From Mermis nigrescens (Eukaryota; Nematoda; Enoplea; Mermithida; Mermithidae), in NCBI GenBank assembly GCA_036768485.1, contig JAVLUZ010000562.1, forward strand, positions 1 to 64,000: a stretch of DNA of 64,000 nt, written 5' to 3'. Position 1 is the stretch's first letter. Each line of letters opens with the position of its first letter. The notes beneath the pieces are model-generated. The model had not been told where the DNA came from, did no database searches, and worked only from the letters and a program-made list of their open reading frames with translations. Position numbers and translations under genes: made by a program. Positions 25,103 to 36,448 of the stretch are shown here, one piece after another.

Positions 25103-25547
25103 CAGTGTTTTTTTGTACAAGGTCCGTTTGTACATGTACAAAGATGGTCCCTAAAAGTCTTTGTAAATTTCATACACACAAATTTTTGGGTACTATAATA
25201 TGGTACAGTAGCGATTTTAGTGTGGCAAAAACAGAGTTGTTCGACCTTTGGTTACGTATTTTAGCAATTTCTAGGTTTCTGAGGGCAAAAATCAGTAATC
25301 GTTCTCAAAATGGCGCAAAGCGCCAAAAGATTTGGCATTTTTCCTTTCAAAATGCAATTTCTGAAATTATAAAGATATATAGAACACACAATTGCTCATT
25401 TCGGTCGCAGAGCGCCAAGAATTTTTGCGAATTTCGAATTTTTTTTTGCAGTTTTTGTCTTCCAAAAAATCTTTGTACATGTACAAAGACGGTCCCTAAA
25501 AGTCTTTGTACATCGCAAAAAATCTTTGCCGAATACAAAAAACCGTG
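25103..25547 (+). mobile_element. GTAC-palindrome MITE inside gypsy pol
   Basis: A 445-bp full copy with a perfect 8-bp duplication GTCCCATG (25095-25102, 25548-25555). Ends CAGTGTTTTTTTGTAC and ACAAAAAACCGTG. It separates the RNase H and integrase remnants and is therefore younger than the retrotransposon. Confidence 0.92.
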
Positions 25548-25779
25548 GTCCCATGTACCACAATTGGCAAGCATCAAGCATATGATTCTCATGGTCGAGA
25601 ATTGCTAATGCTATGAGAAATGGCAAGCTGTTTGTCAAAGTGATGGATGCTGTGAAAACCGGGAGATGGCCGAAAAGCCGAGGCGCGGAGATCGCGCCCT
25701 TCTACACAGTCTGAGACAGTCTGGATGTGAGAAACAACTGCTTAGTTAAGGCTGGAAAGGTTGTAGTTAAGTAGTACTA

Positions 25780-26270
25780 AATGTCACATGTTGGCCATCC
25801 TAGTATTAACCGAGCAAAAGCCAAACTGCAGAAGTCATATTGGTGGCCTGCCTGGATAGTCTAGGCAAATTGAGCCATTTGTACATCAATGCAGTGGTTG
25901 TCTGGTATCTGAGAAGTTCATACCCAAGGGACAAGTGCCAACCAAATCATTAACTAAGGGGATTTGCCCATGGCAGAAAATTGCAATTGATGTCACTGGA
26001 CCATTCCATACAGCACCATTTAGCTGTAGGTTCATCATCACAGTTATTGACTATTACTCTATATTTCCAGAGGTCTTGTTGGTGGCGAGTCACAAGGCTA
26101 GCATCATCATCCATTGGTTGGCCAATTTATTTGCTCAATATGGCAACCCACATATATTGGTTTTGGATAATGGACCCGAATTTGCTGGCCAACAATTTTA
26201 GGAGTTCCTGGCTGCACGGGATATCCAACATCATCAGACACTCATTTACCATACAGTTGAACAGTAAAGT
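25780..26270 (+). pseudogene. Gypsy integrase remnant
   Basis: An N-terminal zinc-binding piece is visible (HVGHPSINRAKAKLQKSYWWP, then CAICTSMQ, with a stop between). It is followed by the catalytic core: IAIDVTGPF with Asp at 25989-25991, then LVLDNGPEFAGQQF with Asp at 26166-26168. A stop at 26201 and a frame change cut it before the expected Glu. The order fits the HHCC and DDE domains of Ty3/gypsy integrase. Confidence 0.85.
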
Positions 26271-27417
26271 GGAGAGCTTTAAGTGTGTCATCAAGTTCCA
26301 TGCCTTAACGTTGGCATGGGAACTTCGAATTGCAGCAGGGAATGGTCGAACTTTTATTGAGATATCGTGCGGAATGTGCGATCAGCAGATGAGCTGAGCA
26401 TAGCAGAAAAATTTTTTTGGTCGACGCCTTTGATAGGATTTTGAGCCCAGATCAACAATGGACAACTGCCACATTGCAATTAAAGGAGAGGATGAAGGTG
26501 GGGAAGATGGGTTGCGCCCAACATCATGTCAGTTCAGAGCACCCAAAACAGGATGCTACCAAATCCTCAGTCATCTCAGATTGCCCCATACAGGATGCAA
26601 ATGAGTACATCACTGGTTTGTTATGCTCATCAGGATTTGTGGCCACGTTATTATGTTTGGGACATTGTATGAGTTTGACATCCGTTGGCTATGATTTGCA
26701 AGGGTCAATCACCATATTCGCCACCATTGACCATCACCAGGGAACGACCGAAGCTTCGGCTTCGGTCGTTCCAGGCCAGCTTTATTTCATAGCAGTTTTT
26801 TATTCACATTAAAATTTAGACATTGTGCAATATAACTATCCCCAGACGACGCCATTTAGCTCAATTTATCTTCTAGTCACCTTAAGTCTTGTTAAAAATA
26901 TGCTCACAACAGTAACTTTGACTATATAAACAGCAAGCGACTATGTATTAATAACAAAAGCTGACTCATCTAAGCATTGTACTCGCTCCGCATCTGTTTC
27001 CATTCTTAGAAAAGTTCGACTATGAATGAATCACTAGCGATCGCGAAAAAGACCAGACACTTAAGGAAAAAGCCACACCTTTATTCCTACATGTCACATT
27101 TGAAGGCATGTCTTTGTTTACTCTAAATTCCAACGCCATCTTTGTACTTGTTGTATGTCGTGTGTCTACTGTGTACCATTGTTTTTTTAACAAAATCCGT
27201 CTGTATGTGTACAAAAATGCACCTAAAAGTCCTTGTACATTTTGTACAATCGAATTTTTGTTTAGGTATTATATTATAGTAATAGTACAGTAGCGATTTT
27301 CGTGTGGAAAAACAGGGTTTTCGACCTTTGGTAGGGTATTTTAGCTAATTTCTGGGTTTCTGACGCCAAAAATTACTAAAAATTGTCTCAAAGCGCCGAA
27401 AAATTGGATATTTTTAT

Positions 27418-28215
27418 TAGAGCTGTGCCGGGGCCGCCTTTTTTGCCGGGCCGGGGCCTGGCCGGGGCCAATAATAGCGTGCTTTACCATACTCATAGTA
27501 CGACCCTGCCCTACCCCTATATGTACTTATGCATATATTCTTGCTTGTAGATATGCACGTCAAGCGTTAATATTTGCTCAGATTACAAGATATAACAGAA
27601 CATGGGCATCGGGGGATCCAGACCCCCAGAATTCTCATTCCCCCCCCAAAAATCCGCTAGACCCCCAGAAATTGATTTTCAGAATTTTTTGTTTTTCTGC
27701 GGTTTTTTGATGCTAATGGATAGCTCATTGAGAGACGCGAGAAAACGGTGTTTTTTTCGCTCTACCATATATTATCAGGCACTTTTTGACTTTGAAAAAT
27801 GTTGGACCCCCTAGAATTTTTGAGCTGCCCATGTATGGATTTAACTCCTCTGACTTGGATGCGTTTTTCAATGTGCTTTACTTTGCACTTTTTAGGCTTA
27901 TTATTCTATTTGTTCTGATAGACGTAGCTGTCTGCTACCAAGCAAGCTAGAAATGCTCGTCTATATGAATTGCAATTTAAAATATGTCAAGTTTGATTAT
28001 TAACTAGAAATTTGCACCAATCTGACATAGTGAAATAAAGATTTGAATTAGCAAGATCTGTAGTTTGCTTGAAATTGAGTTTGAAGGTAAATCTGCCCAA
28101 AACATTATCAATTTTCTACATTATAATCAACTCTAACATTGGCCCCGGCCTCGGTGCGGGGCCAGCCTGGCCCCGGCCGGGGCGCGGGCCGAGGCCTGGC
28201 CCCGGCACAGCTCTA
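27418..28215. mobile_element. hAT-like element with GGCCGGGGCC subterminal arrays
   Basis: The ends TAGAGCTGTGCCGGGGCC and (complement) identical TAGAGCTGTGCCGGGGCC carry a perfect 8-bp duplication ATTTTTAT (27410-27417, 28216-28223). Subterminal 'ggccggggcc' motifs lie at both sides. It is nested in the dimeric MITE, which is nested in a hAT-like element inside gypsy. Confidence 0.9.
27599..27838 (-). mobile_element. hAT-like MITE, CATGGGC family, nested
   Basis: Starts ACATGGGCATCGGGGG and ends GAGCTGCCCATGTATG, with family middle 'gatgctaatggatag'. It sits inside the 798-bp element, making the deepest nesting level in this block. Confidence 0.68.
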
Positions 28216-29370
28216 ATTTTTATTTCAAAATGCAATTTCTGACATAGATATATAGGACAAAAAATTACTCATTTCGGAAATTTTTGGGAATTTTGGAATT
28301 TTACACCTTTTTACAGTTTTTGTCTTCCCAAAAATCTTTGTACATTTTGTACACACAAATTTTTGGGTATTATAATATGGCACAGTAGCGATTTTAATGT
28401 GGTAAAAACAAAGTTGTTCGACTTTTTGGTAGTGTATTTTAAATAATTTATGGGTCTCTAAGGACAAAAATTACTAAGAATTGTCTTCAAAACGGCGCGA
28501 AGCGCCAAAAAATTTGACACTTTTCTTTTTGAAATGCAATTTATGTCATTATAAAGATATATAGGACTCACAATTACTCCTTTCGGCGCGAAGCGCTCAA
28601 AATTTTGCGAATTTCAGACCTTTTTGCAATTTCTGTCTTCCCAAAAATCTTTGTACATGAGGAAAAATCGTTGCCGAGTACAAAAAAAAACACTGCAGTG
28701 TACCATTCGGTTTTGTATCAAATCAAACAATTGCTTCATGGTCGACGTGTTAACTTTCTTAAATTTCTGCATCTAATAACGGGAAGAAATCTCTAATTGT
28801 TTTTATGTCTACCTTACTTTTACGAATTTAAGTATCGCCATGAAAATAAGAAATTTATAAATTAATTGTTTTCATAATTCTCAAAAATTCCAGGCTTTAT
28901 TCATAATAATACATTATATTTTTGATAGTACATCTGATGATGATCGATACATATTAGCTGCTGATATAGATGAAATGACTAATAATGAAATCAATGTTAA
29001 TGAAGAGAATTAATTGCGCTTTTGAAAAATTTTTGCAATGAATGACACTATTTTATTTCTTCATATTTACTTCTGAAACATAATCAAGCTTAACTTTCAT
29101 ATTTGTGACTCAATTCGCATCTGTTTCATTTATCCGAGAGCTTTTTCAGTAAATGCTTTTGGGGGTTACAGTAACCCCTTATTTCTTAGTTACTGTAAGT
29201 CGCTAGATCTCACTTTAGCTACATAGCATAGAAGGGTTTTTCAATAACATTTTTGCGGCATAATTTATTCTCGTCTTCCAGCAGATCAATTAAGTTACTG
29301 ATAAAAATCGCTTATTCATCTTATTCTGAGTCGACACTTTGAACACAATTGACTAGGATGTTAAGAAATG

Positions 29371-29472
29371 CTGCGAACTCCCGCATAGCTCATTGGTAAA
29401 ACCTATTGCTTGTAATCGAAGCAACCCGGGTTCGATTCCAGCCGATAGCTTTTTGTTTAGCGCACTTCGCAG
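29371..29472 (+). other. tRNA-like sequence (pol III box A/B), probably pseudogene or SINE head
   Basis: Box A TAGCTCATTGG (29386-29396) and box B GGTTCGATTCC (29429-29439) are present, with CTTGTAA between them in the anticodon-loop position (TGT, threonine) and a T-run shortly after. The anticodon, T and acceptor stems pair poorly, so it is not a working tRNA. A 9-bp inverted repeat TGCTGCGAA..TTCGCAGCA brackets it. Confidence 0.45.
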
Positions 29473-30101
29473 CACTGATTTAATGCCTAAATAAAATTCA
29501 TTTGGGCGTATTAGTGCATTAAAAATGGAAGAATTCTAGCCACTCGCCCTCACTGAGCTGATCTGCCGAAGTACAGTAATTCGTCTTGTTTAGCTTACTG
29601 TAGCCCTTAAAAGAATTGACTAAAATGCTCTCGAATAAATGAAACAGACTATAATCAGAATTAAGACTAACGAATTCATACAGATTCAGCCTTCGGCCGA
29701 TGCTTCGGCCCTCGGCCGAAGCTTCGGCCAAAGCCGAAGCAAGAGCTGGCCGAAGCTTCGGCTTCGGCCGAAGCAAAATTTTGGAGCTTCGGTCGTTCAC
29801 TGACCATCACTCGTTTGTCAGGAGAATATACATATCATCTGTCTGATAGCCAAGCGTATAGATCTGCCTCCATGTGTCCCTACGACCCAGCAGCTGCAGA
29901 TTTTCATTACATGACACCCCAGCCGGCACCACAGGCCTGCTGTCACTCACGTAGAACGTTTGGCATGCCGCCACAACATTTCAAGCCAGCCAATGGTTTG
30001 AATTCGATATTGCTCACCACTTGTGGTCAAGCTTGATGTCACTTGCTGCTGTGCTGGTGTGCCATTCCAAGGTCAAGCCATTGGGCGAATAAAGAAGGGG
30101 G

Positions 30102-30562
30102 TGATGATGTGTTTGCCCGAATAGATAAAGACTGATCTCAAAGAACAATAATGATATCAATTGCATGCATCTATTGCTTGCCTTATTTAACACGTCTTGC
30201 CTACACACGTAATACATATACTCTATGCAATTTATACATATTTTCTGACAACTTTTATCTGGAATTTGGTTCGTTCAAATCTGCATATTAAGATGTTTGA
30301 ATGAACCAATCGGCATGGTGCTTGTCTTATTTGCATGCATTAACATATTAGCAAATCAATAGGACACGTGCCAACCGCCATGACTGTCATTCCCAAAAAC
30401 TATATAATCACACGTTAAAGGATTAAAAGATGGACAGTCAGCTTGCAACAAATCACTATCAATTTATTATGCTGCTTTGGATCGCCGACTAGTTTTACCT
30501 GATTAACGTTAGCGTTTAATAATAAAGCGTTGGCATCGGTGGATGTGCATCAGAACACGTCA
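30102..30562 (+). repeat. 3' LTR of the gypsy element
   Basis: Starts TGATGATGTG after the purine tract and ends CACGTCA. It contains TATATAA (30401) and AATAAA (30521). It ends 185 bp before the VTA1 start codon. Confidence 0.85.
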
Positions 30563-30747
30563 ACGTCATTAATACTTACTTTTTTGTAGAAGTACCAAAT
30601 TTTTTATATGCACCCGTTTAAACTAGCATAATTATCCTTACTACCATTCATTTTTAGATTTTGGACGTTTTTTCGATATTTTATGCTTAAAGGACCTATA
30701 CTTTCACTATCAAAATTTTGCGCTGGATCCGCCCTAAATTCTAGATT
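30563..30747 (+). promoter_or_regulatory. VTA1 upstream region, squeezed against an LTR
   Basis: Only 185 bp separate the 3' LTR from the VTA1 ATG. It holds AT-rich sequence and two acceptor-like sites (tttttgtag at about 30588 and tttttag at about 30658) that could end a 5'UTR intron. No TATA box is evident outside the LTR. Confidence 0.35.
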
Positions 30748-30844
30748 ATGGCTCAAACAATGCCGTTGGCGTACAGATCAATCGCTAATTATTTTAAAAT
30801 AGCACGCGAACACGTCACAAGGGATTCTGCTGTTTATTACTGGT
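30748..30844 (+). CDS. VTA1: VTA1 exon 1
   Basis: Codes residues 1-32 plus one base; MAQTMPLAYRSIANYF then KIAREHVTRDSAVYYW. Donor T|gtgagt. Aligns with the first MIT helix of VTA1. Confidence 0.9.
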
Positions 30845-33800
30845 GTGAGTAAGCAATAAACTAATTCACAATACTCCTAAGTACCTAAATGGGATTGTTG
30901 AAAAACTAGATTACCTACCTAGCGTCTATGCTTCTGCAATTGCTAAGGCTAAAGAAATTTTATTAGAGACACACAGACGTGCACCGGCATGACCAATCTG
31001 GGATGGAGGTTTATACCAGATTATTGAAAATTGATGAATTTACAACTAATTTTCCAAAATTTGACGATTTGAACGGGGTGAAAATTTCTTTGTCACTTAT
31101 ACACTTTAGCAGGGTTCGTAGAAAACATTTTTGAAATTTATTTCGAACTTTGGTAAAATAGAGTACATTCTTATATGATGATCACGAATATGACATTCGT
31201 TTTCACCACAGCTACTTATCATTAATTTTTATTATTAATTTCAGGAAATTATTAGTTATATTATTACATTTATCCGAATTAAAAAAACTCGAATTCTTTG
31301 AATTTACGTCCTAATTTTTGATTTAGTTCTTTATTTGAATTAATTTTAATTCAGTTTCGTTTGAGGATTTATACTATGCCAGACATAGCGTATGCCAGAG
31401 CAGCGGAATGCAACTTGCGTTTGCTCGCTCCGTTCGTTGCATCAGTGATCTCACTACTCAGGCTTACTTTATGTGCTAGCACCGTCATGAATGCACATCC
31501 CTAAATCTGTATTATTGAAAGAGTCCATTGCTATCTCATTGTTTAATTACATTTAAGCAGAAATTTTAAAATTTAAAAGAAAAGCTGAAATTTTGATGAA
31601 TTGAAAATAGGATCTGGATGTAATTTTTGAATGTGAACAATTTTTATAGAAAAAATGTTTGAAAAATTGTAAAAATTGTAAATTTTAGCAATGCGTTGAA
31701 TGACCTAATTAACAGCTTTTTTATATTTTTACACGATGTGATAACTTACCATAGATGCATAAGCTCAGGATCTGCAGGGGGAGTGAAATTCCAAAAATCT
31801 AAAACAGTGACGTTCACGATTTTATTGATTAAAATGGTCAAAATTGCATATAAAACGTTTTTTCGTGGTAATATCGCATTTTAAAAGCATTTTTAGTCCA
31901 TTTTGACTGCATTATATCACTTTTAACACTAAAAAATGCACAAATTTATCAATTTTGGGCGCTTTTTGAGTGAACAGCACTTAAAAGTACTAATCTGGCG
32001 CGAAGCGCTGGAAAAATTTAGATGTTTTTACCGCTCTTGACCTCAAAAATGATGCAAAAAACGTTCCAGCAGCTCAAAATCGCCGGACAGTACCTGTCCG
32101 GCTGATCCTTCAGGAGGAAGGGGTAATACCCCATCCAGTGATCGGACCGAGGCCTCGGCCTCGGCAAGCCTCGGCGTTTTTGGAGCCTCGGCCTCGGCGC
32201 CGAGGGCGAAGCTAAAAAGTGCCGAGGCGCCGAGGGTTAAAATCAAATTTGAATAAGTTTAATATATCCGTTGAATATTAACTATTTAGAATACATCTGC
32301 AGTACACAGGCTATTTTTTACCTATAGACTTTTCTTATGGTTTTACTCGCGTACCCAGTTACACCAAGTTACATACAGCAAAGTGCCAATTTATTATTCA
32401 TGTGATGACTTAGTTTTAATTCTCATGCTCGCTACATGGATCGGAAACACACATTCCCAAGGTGGGGGTTAGGGAGGGTTATAACCCTCCTCTCAAGGTA
32501 CAAGACTCAAGTCACTGTCAGACGATTTTTGGTGCAAACCTTTTGAATAATTTTTGAAGTTAATTTTTACTATGGCAAAAGTGCAGCTATTAGAATTTCA
32601 CGAAGTGATACAGTATTTTTGAATGTGAGCAAGAGTAAATAGACAAACTATCACTATGAAGCATGCATGCAACAGCTCAAAATTTTCGTAAGGGGCTCCT
32701 CGGCATACATGTAACGGCTTGAAATTTCGGGTAGGGGTCCCTGGCCATTTTTAGAAGGAGGGGGATTAGCGACTCTAATCTTATGTCAAAAATGGCAAAA
32801 GCACCTAAAAGTAGCCAACAAAGCGCAAATTTTCGCCAAAAGTGGGGAGGGTGGGTTGACGTTGGAGGGAAGGGTGTGGGGAGGATGTCCAACCCTGGGT
32901 AAATCGGGAATTCCCCAAACCCCCTGTTACACGTATGGTTTTCGGCCATTTTTATGGGAGAGGGGGTAAATGATCACGAATTTTCGGCCGAAAATCGCAA
33001 AAATGCACCTAAAAAAGGCCAATAAATGCAGGTTTTGCCAAAAATCAATTTCGGCTCGTGCATTTTTTTGGAGCCATTTTTATACAATGTTAAAATACTT
33101 GGACAAAGTGATATTCATTATATCGTTTTTCAGTATATTTTAGGAAATTTCAAAAAATTTTCGGCGCTTCGCGCAAAATATCGCTAATATACTGTATTTA
33201 GATTGAAGCAGGGGAAATAAACACTCCAAAATCAATTTTTGTGTAATCTAGGCATCTTTATGCAGATTTAAAAATGTTTTGTATCTATTTATACTGTTTT
33301 TTAAAAATTTTATGCAAAATAAGTACTATCTAATAACTTTGCACTTTTTTGTCGTTCAAAGAAAAAATTGACTAATTTATCCTGATGTTGCATTGGATTT
33401 CTACGCACAGTAGTGCTTATTACAAGATTTAATTGGCATATTACAATATCTGTAATATTTTTGATTTTGTAGTACAAGTTGTTTTAGCTTTCTCAGTCGA
33501 ATTTTATGTGTAAATTTCATCAAAAGCTGATAAAAATTTCGGCGCTTCGCGCCGAACTAATATTATCAACTAAATTCAAGCCGAGTTATCACATTTAGGG
33601 CCACTTTTTTGTATTCGGCAAAGATTTTTCATAATGTACAGAATCTTTTCAGGACCATCTACATACACAAAGATTTTTGGAGAGACAAAAACTGTAAAAA
33701 GGTTCAAAATTTCCGAAAATTTTCGGCGCATCAGTAATTGTCTGTCCTATATATCTTTAAAATAGTAGAATTTGCATTTAGAATGGAAAATGTCAAATAT

Positions 33801-36400
33801 TCAGAAACCCAGGAATTAGCTAAGATACACTACCAGAGGTCGAAAAACCCTGTTTTACCACACTAAATCGCTACTGTACAATACTATAATAGTACACAAA
33901 AATTTGCATTTACAAAATGTTCAAAGACTTTTGGATACCATCTTTGCACACGTAAAAAGGTATCTTGCACAGAAAAACACTGTTTAGGACTGCATGCCAG
34001 TTGCAGGTCACACACTGGCAGTATGTAAAAATGTGTATGTTTAAAAATATATTTATATAAAATATCTACAAAAATTTGTTCGCTCATACAAAGACACTAC
34101 TTAATTTGCTGGTCCCCCATTTTGGGATTTCACCCTTCCCTCATCTCTGGACCTTGGGAAACTATGACCGGAAAGTACAGTGCAGTTTCCGTCATATTAC
34201 CTGCCACACCAGAATTGGATGACTGAAAAAACGTGTTTAAATATGCATTACTGCAAAAGCGAGCACAACAATGGCTACAGTTCTGTCTTTACTTATCTTA
34301 TTTCGTTTGTTCGTTTATTTCTTCGACACTGTTTTCTTATTTATAGTAATAAAAGTTTTTAAGTGCTTGTTCAGCCATATTTTTTATAAACTTTTTCAAG
34401 TCTTCATCAAAGGCAACTTGTTAAATTAAGTATGTTTTCATGCTGCTGACTTTATTCAATAAATCCTTCACACATTTAATCAACTATTATTGAAAATAAA
34501 AATGAATTGTTTGACATTCGATAAAGTGTTTAATATTACGATTATTCTCTAGCTCATGTGCACACAAAATATTCTAAGAGTACTATTTATGGGTATAGGT
34601 ATATAAGCTTGACCCTCGGCATTACTCCTCGGCCTCGGCCGAGGCCGAGGGTCCAAAAGTACCCTCGGTCCGATCACTGACCCCATCACCTCCCTACGTG
34701 CTTGTATGTTAGGTATGTACATTTTAGTCTAATACATTTTCTTTTCAGCTATGTATTACAATTTACAGTGTGCGATGCGAATCGATAAAAAGTCGCCAGA
34801 TTGCGTTAAATTCTTAACCGACACTCTAGCTGATCTAGAAAAAGTAGGCATGCTGCTATTATGATTATCTACTAGAATACTACTATTTACAAGTATTTGT
34901 CCTTAGCATTTACGTATTTCCATAATTTGGCCTTTAATATGCTTATTTTCTGAGTTATGAGCTTAATAATGAATATTTATTTAGCCGTGTTTTCCGCTTT
35001 TTCAGTATTTATGTTTTTTTCCTTTTTTTATCAAGTAAATTTAAATTTATATAGTGAACACTTATCAACACAGACGTTTTATGCAAGCTGAAAAACCAAA
35101 AATGCAGATGAATTTCGATTATCGAATCCCGATTTTTGAAAAAATTACATCAATTTGTACAGAAAGTCTAGTAAATTCAGCGAAAAGTTAGATTGAAATT
35201 CCATTACTTTATTAAGATTTGGGAGACTTGTGAATCGAATGTGAGTAGCATGATCGCATGTATGCTTGATTTATAGTGCTGGCCTCTAAAAAAACCATTT
35301 TCATGTTTTTGGCTTATAACTTCAGAACAAATAGCATTGAAGAAGTCAGCAAACACCTATTTTTGACAGCTGCCCTAGGCCTATAACTTGCTGTATGGAA
35401 GAATTTTTAAGCTCCATATTTCATAGCAAGCTTGCATGAAATACGAAATTTTGAATAAAAACCACTTTTTCCTAAAAAAAACCATGGGAACTAAAAAACC
35501 ACCCCCAAAATGTTATGCGAAGTGCATGGTTGGTAGCGTAAAACAGTTAGTTGACCTTAAATGATCACAATTTTGAAAAAAAATCATTTTTTACGATATT
35601 TCCGTCCATTTTATCACATTTATATAAAAATCAATAATTTTTTCTGAATTTCATTAAAAGTTATATAAATTTCACAAATAAAGTCTTCAAGTGATAAAAA
35701 CGACTCTAGGTAAGTCTCTTCTACATCCTCTGCAAGAAATCAGTGCAAAATTATGCAACTTGATGAAAAGTAATTTCGTTGCCATGGCAACATTTACTTA
35801 GCATTGGTCTTTTTATAGGTTATAGTGGTTTTTTTAGGTTACAATCGAACTTTTTTGGCAGTTTTTGGGGTGATTCTTATTTTTTGTGGAAAATAAATAT
35901 CAGGCATCATGAAAGGTGCTACGAGGCACATTCCTGCTAAGTTTTGTAAAAATTGGCGCTGGTTTTTTTTAGGTTACAACTGGTTTTTTTTAGGTTTGGA
36001 TTTGAAGGTATACTGTAGCTATGTGGATGACATAGGAGAACTAAATTTTTTTCTGACGTTAGTCTGCAAGGGAGCCTAATGTGAAAACATAAAAGATTCC
36101 ACCAAATATGAATACGGGTAGAAATACTGACCCTCAAAAATGCTTTAAAAAAATCATAAAAATGGCAATTTTTAGGAACTTTTCGACAAGTTTATATCTC
36201 AAGTTTCTGAATGATCCGGAAAGCGACCAGGGGTCAGTTGTAATCCTCACGACATAGCTTGTTCGCCAGTATAATATCATCAGTCATTCCCTTTTGGTTA
36301 TGGAAAAAAGGGGTGGTTTTTTTTAGGTTACAAATCGACTGGTTTTTTTTTAGAGGCCAGCACTATACATGCTCAGAAAATCGGAATACTCCAATCAAAC

Positions 36401-36448
<48 letters not shown>

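Larger units (their letters stand above)
27177..28695 (+). mobile_element. Dimeric GTAC-palindrome MITE, interrupted
   Basis: Flanked by CTGTGTAC (27169-27176) and CAGTGTAC (28696-28703), a 7/8 match. Inside, the family's 5' half (27177-27417) and 3' half (from 28216) run, near 28340, straight into a second 5' half ('cacacaaatttttgggta', 'ataatatggcacagtag'), so two family units share one pair of outer ends. A 798-bp hAT-like element splits the first unit. Confidence 0.75.
26738..29802. mobile_element. hAT-like element with CCGAAGCTTCGG subterminal arrays
   Basis: The ends CAGGGAACGACCGAAGC and (complement) CAGTGAACGACCGAAGC carry a perfect 8-bp duplication ACCATCAC (26730-26737, 29803-29810). 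Tandem 'ggccgaagcttc' motifs fill the right subterminal region (29685-29790). At 3065 bp it is the largest hAT-like unit here and it holds further insertions (27177-28695, 27599-27838). No transposase reading frame was recognised. Confidence 0.88.
19394..30562 (+). mobile_element. Ty3/gypsy LTR retrotransposon, decayed and interrupted
   Basis: The two LTRs (19394-21760 including a 1.9 kb insertion; 30102-30562, 461 bp) bracket gag, reverse transcriptase, RNase H and integrase remnants in the Ty3/gypsy order. A candidate primer binding site TGGCGCAGAAATG starts two bases after the 5' LTR (21763) and a purine tract (30091-30101) precedes the 3' LTR. Every coding part has stops or frameshifts, so it is dead. 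Four later elements interrupt it: 19530-21415, 22122-22384, 25103-25547 and 26738-29802. No convincing duplication flanks the LTRs. Confidence 0.9.
32448..34166. mobile_element. hAT-like element, CACACATTCCC family, nested
   Basis: Starts CACACATTCCCAAGG and ends CCTTGGGAAACTATG; flanks ATCGGAAA and ACCGGAAA match 7/8. Same family as 63053-63505. It holds two further insertions (32704-32937 and 33602-33982). Confidence 0.82.
32136..34679. mobile_element. hAT-like element with CCTCGG subterminal arrays (VTA1 intron 1)
   Basis: The ends CAGTGATCGGACCGAGG and (complement) CAGTGATCGGACCGAGG match exactly, with a perfect 8-bp duplication ACCCCATC (32128-32135, 34680-34687). Tandem 'gcctcgg' motifs lie inside both ends. 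It contains the element 32448-34166. Its right edge is about 60 bp from VTA1 exon 2. Confidence 0.92.

Noticed and set aside
29815..30036. 73-codon open frame before the 3' LTR
   Set aside because: It lies in the gypsy 3' region after integrase and shows no domain; probably a leftover of the element's untranslated or extra region.
19394..30562. Target-site duplication for the gypsy element
   Set aside because: The bases outside the LTRs (GCTCA and ACGTC) do not match; age or end misplacement may explain this.
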